A DNA stretch of 64,000 nucleotides from Clostridium beijerinckii HUN142 (GTDB lineage Bacteria > Bacillota > Clostridia > Clostridiales > Clostridiaceae). Location of the stretch: the NCBI RefSeq assembly GCF_000621745.1, contig NZ_KK211335.1, positions 561,585-625,584 of the forward strand. The letters run 5' to 3'. The notes under the pieces were generated by a model that worked only from the letters and a program-made list of their open reading frames with translations, searched no databases and was not told the DNA's origin. Every line of letters starts with the position of its first letter. The stretch's first letter is position 1. Positions 44,225 through 52,287 of the stretch are shown here, piece by piece. A program made the position numbers and the translations under genes.

Positions 44225-45034
44225 ATGTATACAGCAAATAATAATATTATTCAAAAGGGACTTGATGGATTTTCTTTGAAGATAATAGCATTAATATTAA
44301 TGACAATGGATCATATGCATGAATTTTTAGCATCAAATGGAATTCCAATTTGGTTTAATTGGCTTGGAAGATTATCAGCTCCGCTTTTTTTCTTTACAAT
44401 GGCAGAAGGCTTCTTCTATACAAGAAATAGAAAAACTTATGTTAAAAGACTATATTTATTTTCAATAATAATGTCGTCAGGAAAATTTATTTCATGGAAG
44501 ATATCAGTTGGTGATCCATCATATTTTCCAGTGAGTAATAATATATTCGAGACGTTTTTTTTAATAGCATTGAATATACTACTAATTGAATATTTGAGAG
44601 ATGAAAACAAAGACCTATACAGGAAAATTTGTATTATCTTTTTAGCGATAATGTTTGAAATAATATTACCAATAAGCACTTATTCAATATTTTCAAAAAA
44701 CATAGCTGGAATTATTATATTATTTTTGCCTTGTCCATTGTTTTGCGAAGGAAGTGTTTCATTTATTGTTCTCGGAATATTATTTTTTTATTTAAGAAAT
44801 GATAGAAAAAAAATGATGATTATTTATATGATTTTTTCAGTATCGTTTTTTCCATTTGCAAGTTTTTCACTTAAGAATATATTTCATAGTTATAATCAGT
44901 GGATTATGATTTTTGCTATACCTATAATGATGCTTTACAATGGAAAAAAGGGGCATGGATTAAAATATTTATTTTATATTTATTATCCAGTTCATATTTT
45001 TATATTCTTTTATATATCAGGAATTATAAATTGA
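44225..45034 (+). CDS. TraX-family membrane acyltransferase-like protein
   Basis: A polytopic protein of 269 residues (about eight membrane segments) with the TraX signature KIIALILMTMDHMHEF near the N-terminus and NWLGRLSAPLFFFTMAEGFFYTRNRK after it. The plasmid F homologue acetylates the pilin N-terminus; chromosomal clostridial members are common and have no proven role. Nothing else here suggests conjugation, so a surface-acylation role is only an inference. AGGAGA precedes the ATG. Confidence 0.82.
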   Translation: MYTANNNIIQKGLDGFSLKIIALILMTMDHMHEFLASNGIPIWFNWLGRLSAPLFFFTMAEGFFYTRNRKTYVKRLYLFSIIMSSGKFISWKISVGDPSYFPVSNNIFETFFLIALNILLIEYLRDENKDLYRKICIIFLAIMFEIILPISTYSIFSKNIAGIIILFLPCPLFCEGSVSFIVLGILFFYLRNDRKKMMIIYMIFSVSFFPFASFSLKNIFHSYNQWIMIFAIPIMMLYNGKKGHGLKYLFYIYYPVHIFIFFYISGIIN

Positions 45035-45058
45035 TTTTTGTTTTATTTTCAAGTCTCA

Positions 45059-45597
45059 TTAATTAGTTAACGTAATTGCAGATTTCTTAGAGGTTAATAA
45101 CTCTAGAAGTTTAAAAGCAACATCAAATGAAATAGAAGGATTATAAGAAGTTATTATATTGTTATCTATAGCCATTGGTTCACTTTCAATAATATTTGCA
45201 CCTAATGCTTCCAGGTAAATTATAAGTAATGGCATTTCTTTGAGGTAATATGTCACTTTTATTTATAGAAAGTGTACTTCGACACATATTGATGCTATTA
45301 TATCAAATTCTCCAATCAAATTTAAGAAATCTTCATTATAAGCGTCATTATAAAATCCAGCTTCTTCAAAATCATCAGGTATTGCAAGAACATCAAAATC
45401 GCAAATATTGACTTCATTAATATTTATTTTAGGGATAACTGTAAAATTCCACATACAAGGTATTTTACGGTTATCCCTATTGTTATTAGGTCAGCGGTCT
45501 TATCTTCTTCAAGTTTATTTCAATCAATAACATCTGTAAAAATACTAGCCTCAATATCCTCAAATCCAATAGCAAGAAGTAATAAAACTTTTTTCAT
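45059..45597 (-). pseudogene. DJ-1/PfpI-family protein, decayed
   Basis: The intact family start MKKVLLLLAIGFEDIEASI is encoded from ATG 45597 with AAAGGGGG upstream, but codon 26, where relatives carry Trp, is TGA (45520-45522). A frameshift near 45455 is needed to reach WNFTVIPKININEVNI and DFDVLAIPDDFEEAGFYND. Another near 45260 is needed to reach the C-terminal block IITSYNPSISFDVAFKLLELL. The nucleophile region reads IIASICVE. At least three lesions make a functional product very unlikely. It converges with traX. Confidence 0.82.
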
Positions 45598-45753
45598 AAT
45601 TAACATCCCCCTTTTGTTTACTGGGAAACTTTAAAGTAAACAATTCTTAAAAATTATGTTTGTTTCCTTTATTTTTTCTTTTTTGGATAGTAAGGATTGA
45701 AGGTGATTTTATGGATATGTATATATTATCAGGAGTAATATGGAAAAAAAGTA

Positions 45754-45781
45754 TTGACTTTATATATCAGAGTGATATAAT
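45754..45781 (+). promoter_or_regulatory. sigma-A-type promoter of the flavoprotein-PadR unit
   Basis: TTGACT at 45754-45759 and TATAAT at 45776-45781 with a 16-base spacer. The spacer and -10 are covered by operator 1, so binding there would block RNA polymerase. The leader to the gene at 45924 is about 135 bases. Confidence 0.7.
45763..45779. promoter_or_regulatory. palindromic operator 1
   Basis: TATATCAGAGTGATATA: a perfect TATATCA/TGATATA inverted repeat with GAG as centre, lying between the -35 and -10 boxes. An identical 17-mer occurs 29 bases downstream. The best local candidate for the binding protein is the PadR regulator encoded at 47417. Confidence 0.65.
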
Positions 45782-45791
45782 TCGAGTATAG

Positions 45792-45808
45792 TATATCAGA
45801 GTGATATA
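45792..45808. promoter_or_regulatory. palindromic operator 2
   Basis: Exact second copy of the 17-base palindrome TATATCAGAGTGATATA, centred about 29 bases (near three helical turns) from operator 1 and just past the expected transcription start. This arrangement suits cooperative binding by dimers on one face of the DNA. Confidence 0.65.
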
Positions 45809-45923
45809 TATCAATAAGGAATGCGTAAAGTTAATAAGAGTTATATATTATAGAATATTTATAATATAAGAAATTAATAGTTTAAAAATAGGTATAAAGG
45901 TATGATTAAAGGGAGGGTTTATA

Positions 45924-46625
45924 ATGAAAATATTAGCTGTAAATGGTAGTCCAAGAGGGCAGTTTGGGAATACAGAGGTTTTGCTAAAGCATTTTCTTAG
46001 GGGCTGTCATGAGGCAGGGGCAGAAATAGAAACTATTTACCTTAAGGATAAGCATATAAAACATTGTAGCGGATGTTTTTGTTGCTGGACGAAAACACCA
46101 GGAAAGTGTATTCATAAAGATGATATGGAGGAATTACTTCCTAAAGTGAAGGAAGCTGATTTAATAGTCTATGCTACACCATTATATTATTATACGGTTA
46201 CTGGAATAATGAAGGATTTTATGGATCGTATGCTTCCACTAAATAGCAAAGAGATAGTTAAGGATGGAGATAGATATTCTCACCCTAGACGTTATAATAA
46301 GGAAGTTACTACAAAGAGTGTTTTGATTTCAAACTGTGGATTTCCTGGAAGCTATAATTTTTCAGGTCTTATTGAAACTTTTAAGGTTATGACAAAAGGC
46401 AATTTAGTAGGTGTTATTACCTTTGGGCAAGGTGGTATATTGAATAATATCGAGAAGCACAAACCTTTAAAAGAAATATCGAAATCTTTTATATTAGCAC
46501 TCAGAGATGCTGGAGAGGAAGTCGTAAAATTAGGATATATAACAAATGAAACTCAGGCTATAATTGATAAGGAGATAATTGATCCTGACATTTATATCAA
46601 AAATGCTAATGAGAGTTGGAGATAA
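45924..46625 (+). CDS. flavodoxin-fold NAD(P)H-dependent FMN reductase / iron-sulfur flavoprotein-like
   Basis: A 233-residue flavodoxin-like protein: the phosphate-binding loop is NGSPRGQFGNTEVLL, a cysteine motif CSGCFCCWTKTPGKC follows near residues 49-63, and ATPLYYYTVTGIMKDFMDR is the family's second FMN-contact block. Relatives include iron-sulfur flavoproteins and multimeric flavodoxin WrbA-like reductases. The cysteine spacing may bind a cluster, but this is not certain. GGGAGGG precedes the ATG. First gene of a three-gene unit under the twin-operator promoter. Confidence 0.8.
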   Translation: MKILAVNGSPRGQFGNTEVLLKHFLRGCHEAGAEIETIYLKDKHIKHCSGCFCCWTKTPGKCIHKDDMEELLPKVKEADLIVYATPLYYYTVTGIMKDFMDRMLPLNSKEIVKDGDRYSHPRRYNKEVTTKSVLISNCGFPGSYNFSGLIETFKVMTKGNLVGVITFGQGGILNNIEKHKPLKEISKSFILALRDAGEEVVKLGYITNETQAIIDKEIIDPDIYIKNANESWR

Positions 46626-46699
46626 AAAGTAAGAATATAAAAATAATTGAGATATTGTAACCTATAATAGAGGTAGATATAAATTGGAGGAGATTAATA

Positions 46700-47326
46700 A
46701 TGGAAAAATCAATAAATAATTCAAGTAAACAAAATTCAATAGTAAAAAATATACTTAATAAGGATTTTATAATAAGCGCAATTGTTCCTATAATAATTTT
46801 TTCGAGTTTTGATAAATTTGGAATGACATTAAAAGGAATAATCTTATCTGGGGCTTGGAGCATTGGTGTAGTCATTTTAAATTTTGTAAAAGAACGTAAA
46901 CTTAATGCTCTTGCAGTAATGGGAGCAGCTTTTTCAGGAATTGGTGTAGTAGGAACTATTATTTCAAATGATCCTTCATTTTATTTAATAGCACCAATAA
47001 TTCAAGATATTTTACTTGCAATAATTTTTCTTGGATCTTTGTTTTTTAGAAGATCATTGATTCAAATAATAGTAGAGCAAAGTTACTTGAGAAACGCATC
47101 AGAGGATTTTAAGAAGCAACAAAAGTATACAGCAGCTTGGAGAATAATTACTGTTTCTTGGGGGATTTTGAATATTAGTCAAGCAATTGTAAGAACTATA
47201 TTATTATTTACCGTATCAATGAGTTCATACTATGCAATAAGCACTATTTATTGCAACGTTTCAACTCCTGCACTTATAGCATTTTCTATATTATTCCCAA
47301 GATGGTATTGGAAGAAGGTAAGATAA
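46700..47326 (+). CDS. VC0807-family integral membrane protein
   Basis: A 208-residue protein with about five or six membrane segments (SAIVPIIIFSSFDKFG, GAWSIGVVILNFVKERKL, ALAVMGAAFSGIGVVGTII, LIAPIIQDILLAIIFLGSLFFRR). It resembles the VC0807/intracellular-septation-like group of unknown function. GGAGGAG precedes the ATG. Its position between a flavoprotein and a PadR regulator suggests a regulated stress or detoxification unit; I cannot assign a function. Confidence 0.7.
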   Translation: MEKSINNSSKQNSIVKNILNKDFIISAIVPIIIFSSFDKFGMTLKGIILSGAWSIGVVILNFVKERKLNALAVMGAAFSGIGVVGTIISNDPSFYLIAPIIQDILLAIIFLGSLFFRRSLIQIIVEQSYLRNASEDFKKQQKYTAAWRIITVSWGILNISQAIVRTILLFTVSMSSYYAISTIYCNVSTPALIAFSILFPRWYWKKVR

Positions 47327-47416
47327 TTAAAATTAAATGTTGATTTTAGATATGAGATTAGTATAGTTTTGAAGTTATATTGTACTGTAGAAGCAAAAAT
47401 ATTAGAGGTGAATCAA

Positions 47417-47977
47417 ATGGCAAAAGTAAATAAAACCAAATATGCTCTTTTAGGAATATTAAATCATACGTCTGGCTCAGGGTACGATATTAAGAAGGTG
47501 TGTGACTCTTCAATCGGGCATTTCTGGAATGAAAATTTTGGGCATATATATCCTGTACTTCAAAGAATGGAGGATGAAGGATTAATAACAAAAGAAGTGC
47601 AACAAAATGAAGGAAGACCAGCTAAAAATATATTTTCAATTACTGAAAAGGGGAAAGAAGAACTAGATAAGTGGTTATTGCTCCCAATTGAAAGAGAGCC
47701 AATTAGATCTGAGCTATTACTAAAAATATTCCTATCTAGGGATGTACCAGTAAAGAAAATTATAGAAAGAATAAGAGAAATTAAAAGTGATTCAGAAAAA
47801 GATTTGATTAAATATTCAGAAATAGATGGAATTCTCAGATCAGGTGAAGTTAAAGTAGATAAAAAAAGCTTAGTCTTATGGCTTACAACCATTAATTATG
47901 GAAAACAAAGTGAAGAGGCAAAAATAAAATGGTGCGATGAGACTATAAAATCATTAGAAGAAATAGAAGATTTGTAA
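47417..47977 (+). CDS. PadR-family transcriptional regulator
   Basis: A 186-residue repressor-type protein. The N-terminal winged helix reads KYALLGILNHTSGSGYDIKKV, then FGHIYPVLQRMEDEGLITKE and the wing GRPAKNIFSITEKGKEEL. A C-terminal helical dimerisation domain of the Vir type follows. ATG 47417 is chosen because AGAGGTG precedes it; the frame is open 16 codons further up without a site. PadR proteins often control their own operon in response to phenolic acids or drugs, and the palindromes at 45763 and 45792 are obvious candidates for its sites. Confidence 0.85.
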   Translation: MAKVNKTKYALLGILNHTSGSGYDIKKVCDSSIGHFWNENFGHIYPVLQRMEDEGLITKEVQQNEGRPAKNIFSITEKGKEELDKWLLLPIEREPIRSELLLKIFLSRDVPVKKIIERIREIKSDSEKDLIKYSEIDGILRSGEVKVDKKSLVLWLTTINYGKQSEEAKIKWCDETIKSLEEIEDL

Positions 47978-48419
47978 TATTAGAAATGCAAGTAAGGAAA
48001 AATAGAATGTCTGAGGAGAATACGAGAAGAAAGATATTAATAAAAAAAGAAAGTATCAACTGTAAGAGTTCATACTTTCTTTTTTTGTTAAATGTATATT
48101 ATGATAGCAAATAGTTTTTATACGAAGTATATCAATATTCTAAAATAAAAAACTTTCAATAAGAAAAGTGATCTAAGCATGAGAAGTAAAGCAATGTAAA
48201 GCAGAAGATTTTTTGGATCAAGGTAAAAATAAAATGATGACTCAAAGTAATAAATACATTGTTAAAGAAAACACAAAGTATTCTTAATTTACTAAACATA
48301 AATTAAACTTACTTAATATTTTAAATTTTCAGACAAAATGATATTATCTAGTTACACCAAACAACAACGAAATATTAAATATCAAATGTAAATGTTTAAA
48401 TATAGAGGGGATGTTTTAA
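47978..48419. other. intergenic region before the malic enzyme gene
   Basis: About 440 A/T-rich bases with the terminator at 48043-48087, then a 330-base stretch leading to the malic enzyme. I find no small gene, riboswitch or matching palindrome. The regulator of the two-component system at 52288-54562 might bind here, but no repeat stands out. Confidence 0.4.
48043..48087 (+). terminator. Rho-independent terminator after the padR gene
   Basis: AAAAGAAAGTAT pairs with ATACTTTCTTTT around a loop of about 15 bases, and seven T follow in all. It closes the flavoprotein-membrane protein-PadR unit. Confidence 0.75.
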
Positions 48420-49592
48420 ATGGATTATTTTGAAGAAAGTTTAAAATTACATGAAGAAAAACAAGGAAAGATTTCAATTACATCTAAGGTTAAGGTTGAA
48501 ACAAGAGATGATTTAAGTCTTGCATACACACCGGGAGTTGCAGAACCATGCAGAAAAATTCATGAAGATCAGGAAAACGTCTACAAATATACATCGAAAG
48601 GAAATTTGGTAGCAGTAGTAACAGATGGAAGTGCTGTATTAGGACTAGGAGATATAGGACCAATGGCAGGAATGCCTGTAATGGAAGGAAAATCAATTTT
48701 ATTTAAAGAATTTGCAGATGTTGATGCTTTCCCTATATTAGTAGATTCTAAGGATGTTGATGAAATAGTTAATACAGTTAGATTAATAGCTCCGACATTT
48801 GGTGGAATAAACTTAGAAGATATTGGAGCACCAAGATGTTTTGAAGTTGAAGAAAAACTTAAAAAATTAATCGATATTCCAGTATTTCATGATGATCAAC
48901 ATGGAACTGCAATAGTTGTTCTTGCTGGTGTTATAAATGCACTTAAAGTAGTAGATAAGAAGCTTGAAGATATAAAAGTAGTAGTAAATGGAGCGGGAGC
49001 TGCAGGAACTGCAATAGCTAAGCTTTTATTATCATCAGGAGTAAAAAACTTAATTGCTTGCGATAAAGTAGGTATTTTATATAGAGGCATGGAAAAAATT
49101 GATGATGCTAAAGATGCTTTAGCAGAAATAACAAACCCAGATGATATAAAAGGCAACCTTGCAGATGCTTTAATTGGTGCCGATGTATTTGTTGGAGTGT
49201 CTGCTCCAGGAATATTGAAGCCTGAAATGGTTGAAGCAATGAATAAAGATGCAATAATTTTTGCAATGGCAAATCCAACACCGGAAATTATGCCAGATGA
49301 AGCAAAAGCAGCTGGAGCAAGAGTTATAGGAACAGGACGTTCAGATTTTCCAAATCAAGTGAACAATGTTCTAGCTTTCCCGGGTATTTTTAGAGGTGCC
49401 TTAGATGTTAGAGCAAAAGAAATAAATGAGGAAATGAAGCTTGCTGCAGCATATGCCATAGCTGGATACATTAAAGATGAAGAGTTAAATGAAAATAATG
49501 TAATTCCAAGTGCTTTAGATAAAAATGTTGCTACAAAGGTAGCAGAAGCAATTGCAAATGCTGCAAGAGAAAGCGGAGTTGCGAGAAAATAG
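48420..49592 (+). CDS. NAD(P)-dependent malic enzyme (short bacterial type)
   Basis: Oxidative decarboxylation of malate to pyruvate in the cytoplasm. At 390 residues it is the compact bacterial form. Motifs: SLAYTPGVAEPCRKI, NLVAVVTDGSAVLGLGDIGP, INLEDIGAPRCFEVE and FHDDQHGTAIV (metal and malate site), and VVVNGAGAAGTAIAKLL (dinucleotide binding). RBS GAGGGG. Together with the carrier and the CitA/CitB-type pair downstream it suggests a malate-use locus, comparable in logic to the Bacillus malK-malR controlled malic enzyme and carrier. Confidence 0.9.
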   Translation: MDYFEESLKLHEEKQGKISITSKVKVETRDDLSLAYTPGVAEPCRKIHEDQENVYKYTSKGNLVAVVTDGSAVLGLGDIGPMAGMPVMEGKSILFKEFADVDAFPILVDSKDVDEIVNTVRLIAPTFGGINLEDIGAPRCFEVEEKLKKLIDIPVFHDDQHGTAIVVLAGVINALKVVDKKLEDIKVVVNGAGAAGTAIAKLLLSSGVKNLIACDKVGILYRGMEKIDDAKDALAEITNPDDIKGNLADALIGADVFVGVSAPGILKPEMVEAMNKDAIIFAMANPTPEIMPDEAKAAGARVIGTGRSDFPNQVNNVLAFPGIFRGALDVRAKEINEEMKLAAAYAIAGYIKDEELNENNVIPSALDKNVATKVAEAIANAARESGVARK

Positions 49593-49792
49593 CTGAATTC
49601 GATTTGTACATGTTATTAGAAAGTAAGAAATTAGAATTACTATATTTGTGGCATGTACAAATTCTAAATAAAATACGATTATAACTAATTATATCTAACA
49701 AAATTATAAATTAGGATTGTTTAAGTAGAAGTTTATCATGAGATATATGTAAAGGTTTAAAAATAAAAAACAAGATTTTAGGAGGTATATAT

Positions 49793-50767
49793 ATGCAAAT
49801 CCCAATTAAGAAAACACTTGATAAAATACCGGGTGGTATGATGCTTGTTCCACTTTTTTTAGGAGTACTAGTTAACACTTTTTGTCCGCAATTCCTTAAA
49901 ATTGGTGGATATACAACAGCACTATTTAGTTCGACGGCATCATCAACAATTCTGGCTTGCTTTATGTTTTTAATTGGCTCACAAATTAATTTCAAATTAG
50001 CACCTAAAGCACTAAAAAAAGGTGCACTATTAATATCTGGAAAATTCATAGTGGGTGCTGGTATCGGTATAATTGTAGGAAAAGTTTTTGGACCAGCTGG
50101 GGTATTAGGTTTATCACCACTAGCGATTCTTTCAGCACTAACAAATTGCAACGGGGGGTTATATGCATCTCTAGCTTCACAATATGGTGATGAAACAGAT
50201 GTAGGTGCTTATGCTCTATTATCTTTAAAAGATGGTCCATTTTTCACTTTGGTTGCATTAGGTGCATCAGGGCTTGCTCAAATTCCATTTATGTCACTTG
50301 TTGCAGTGTTAATTCCAATAGGAATAGGAATGATTTTAGGAAACGCCGACCCTGATATGAGAAAGTTTCTTGGAAGCAGTAAGTTGTTATTAATTCCATT
50401 CTTCTCATTCCCATTAGGTGCAGGAATGAATCTTGATACAATTGTAAAAGCTGGAGGTCCTGGTATATTATTAGGAGTGATAGCTGCCTTTACTGGAATA
50501 GGGGCATATATACTTTTAAAATTATTTAGAGAAGAACCTATAATTGGACTTGCAACAGGATCAACAGCGGGAAATGCAGTAGCCACACCAGCAGCTGTTG
50601 CAGCGGCAGACCCAACATTGGCTGCAATAGCGACAATAGCAACAGCACAAGTTGCAGCGGCATGCGTAGTATCTGCTATTGTTTGTCCATTCATTGTTTC
50701 TTATGTGTTTAAAATGCTTAGAGCAAATAAAGAAAAGAAATTGAGCAGAGAAGCAGTAGTACAATAA
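49793..50767 (+). CDS. KdgT-family carboxylate transporter
   Basis: A 324-residue membrane carrier with about ten segments that matches the 2-keto-3-deoxygluconate permease family (IPGGMMLVPLFLGVLVNTF, LSALTNCNGGLYASLASQYG, IGLATGSTAGNAVATPAAVAAADP). No KDG kinase, aldolase or uronate genes are nearby; instead it lies between malic enzyme and butyrate kinase genes with a carboxylate-sensing two-component system. Its true substrate here may thus be malate or another hydroxy acid; this is context inference. AGGAGG lies before the ATG. Confidence 0.82.
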   Translation: MQIPIKKTLDKIPGGMMLVPLFLGVLVNTFCPQFLKIGGYTTALFSSTASSTILACFMFLIGSQINFKLAPKALKKGALLISGKFIVGAGIGIIVGKVFGPAGVLGLSPLAILSALTNCNGGLYASLASQYGDETDVGAYALLSLKDGPFFTLVALGASGLAQIPFMSLVAVLIPIGIGMILGNADPDMRKFLGSSKLLLIPFFSFPLGAGMNLDTIVKAGGPGILLGVIAAFTGIGAYILLKLFREEPIIGLATGSTAGNAVATPAAVAAADPTLAAIATIATAQVAAACVVSAIVCPFIVSYVFKMLRANKEKKLSREAVVQ

Positions 50768-50952
50768 ATAATTATTAGTATTGGGTTAAGAGCTATAGTA
50801 TGAATTAATAAAATTAATTTTAATATTGAAAAATACTTGCTAAAGCTGATACCTACAGAGTATAATTTAAAAACAGGTTTTGTATCTGTGTTTATAATAA
50901 TAACAATAGATGCAAATACTATAATTAAATATAACGTAGGGGAGGAAAATGT

Positions 50953-52023
50953 GTGAGTCATAAATTATTAATTATAAATCCAGGTTCCACATCAACTAAA
51001 ATAGCAGTATATGAAGGTGAAAAGGAAATTTTTGAGGAAACACTTAGACATTCATCAGAAGAGATAGGAAAGTTTAAGTACGTAGTTGATCAACAAAGCT
51101 TTAGAACAGAAGTTATATTAAAAATACTAGAAGATAATAAAATAAATATAACTGAAATGGATGCAATAGTTGGAAGAGGTGGCCTTTTAAAGCCTATAGT
51201 TAGTGGTACCTACAGTGTAAACGATAATATGTTAAAAGATTTAAAAGAAAATGTTCAAGGAGAGCATGCATCTAATCTTGGTGCTATAATTGCTAATGAA
51301 ATTGCGAGGTCTATTAATAAACCTGCTTTTATAGTAGATCCAGTAGTTGTAGATGAAATGGAAGATATAGCAAGACTTTCAGGAGTGCCAGAACTTCCAA
51401 GAAAAAGTATATTTCATGCATTAAATCAAAAGGCAGTGGCTAAGAGGTATGCGCAAGAAAATATGAAGAACTATGAAGATATAAATGTTATAGTTGCTCA
51501 TATGGGAGGCGGTGTTTCGGTAGGCGCACATAAAAATGGCAGAATAATTGATGTAAATAATGCTCTTGATGGAGAAGGCGCATTTTCACCAGAAAGAAGT
51601 GGTGGCATACCATCTGGTGATTTAGCTAGAATGTGTTTTAGTGGGAAATATACTTTAGAAGAAATATTGAAGAAGATAACCGGAAAAGGCGGTTTTGTAG
51701 CATATCTTGATACAAACGATGGGAGAATAGTTAGACAACTTGCATCAGAAGGAGACATGAAGGCAAAGTTAGTTTATGAAGCCATGGGATATCAAGTAGC
51801 AAAAGATATAGGGGCAGCAGCTGCGGTTTTATGTGGAAAAGTAGATGCGATAATTTTAACTGGAGGCATTGCCTACGAAAAAATGATGGTAGACATCATA
51901 AAAGAAAAAGTGGAATTTATTGCTCCAATAACTGTTTATCCAGGTGAAGATGAAATGCTTGCTTTAGCTCAAGGTGCACTAAGAGTTTTAAACGGACAAG
52001 AAGAAGTTAAAGAATATAAATAG
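50953..52023 (+). CDS. buk: butyrate kinase
   Basis: ASKHA-fold acetate/butyrate kinase family: converts butyryl phosphate and ADP to butyrate and ATP. N-terminal IINPGSTSTKIAVYEGEKE is the phosphate loop; AHMGGGVSVGAHKNGRIID and AILTGG-like IILTGGIAYEKMM are further ATP-site blocks. Length 356 is normal. The start is GTG with GGGGAGG upstream. The usual partner ptb (phosphotransbutyrylase) is absent on both sides, so this is a solo copy and may act on another acyl phosphate. A terminator follows at 52123. Confidence 0.88.
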   Translation: MSHKLLIINPGSTSTKIAVYEGEKEIFEETLRHSSEEIGKFKYVVDQQSFRTEVILKILEDNKINITEMDAIVGRGGLLKPIVSGTYSVNDNMLKDLKENVQGEHASNLGAIIANEIARSINKPAFIVDPVVVDEMEDIARLSGVPELPRKSIFHALNQKAVAKRYAQENMKNYEDINVIVAHMGGGVSVGAHKNGRIIDVNNALDGEGAFSPERSGGIPSGDLARMCFSGKYTLEEILKKITGKGGFVAYLDTNDGRIVRQLASEGDMKAKLVYEAMGYQVAKDIGAAAAVLCGKVDAIILTGGIAYEKMMVDIIKEKVEFIAPITVYPGEDEMLALAQGALRVLNGQEEVKEYK

Positions 52024-52122
52024 ACTTCTATATATACTAAAGATTAGAAAGTAGTTGAAAAGATAGCATTTAGTATTACTATAATTATTGAGTATTAGTT
52101 TATTGGCTTTAATAAATTATGA

Positions 52123-52161
52123 ATTAAGAGCGGATTCCTAGGGATACGCTCTTAACTTTTT
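52123..52161 (+). terminator. Rho-independent terminator after buk
   Basis: TTAAGAGCG at 52124-52132 pairs with CGCTCTTAA at 52147-52155 around a 14-base loop, followed by CTTTTTG. Confidence 0.75.
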
Positions 52162-52287
52162 GTGGGAAATTGCTTTGATAAATAGCAAGTAAACGTATTA
52201 CTAAAGAAGTTGTACTATTTTGTAATAGGGAATTATTTATATATAATGTAAGTGAACTAAAATTTAGAATTAGATAGAGGAGATAAA

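Noticed and set aside
44225..45034. TraX as evidence of a conjugative element
   Set aside because: No relaxase, coupling protein, integrase or attachment site is present; chromosomal traX genes are common in Clostridia.
50278..50694. 138-codon Ala/Val-rich frame opposite the KdgT-type gene
   Set aside because: Mirror of repetitive GCA/GCT codons in the carrier; no start signals.
49793..50767. Assigning the carrier as a true 2-keto-3-deoxygluconate permease
   Set aside because: Family membership is clear but no KDG kinase, aldolase or uronate gene is nearby, so the substrate was left open and no gene symbol given.
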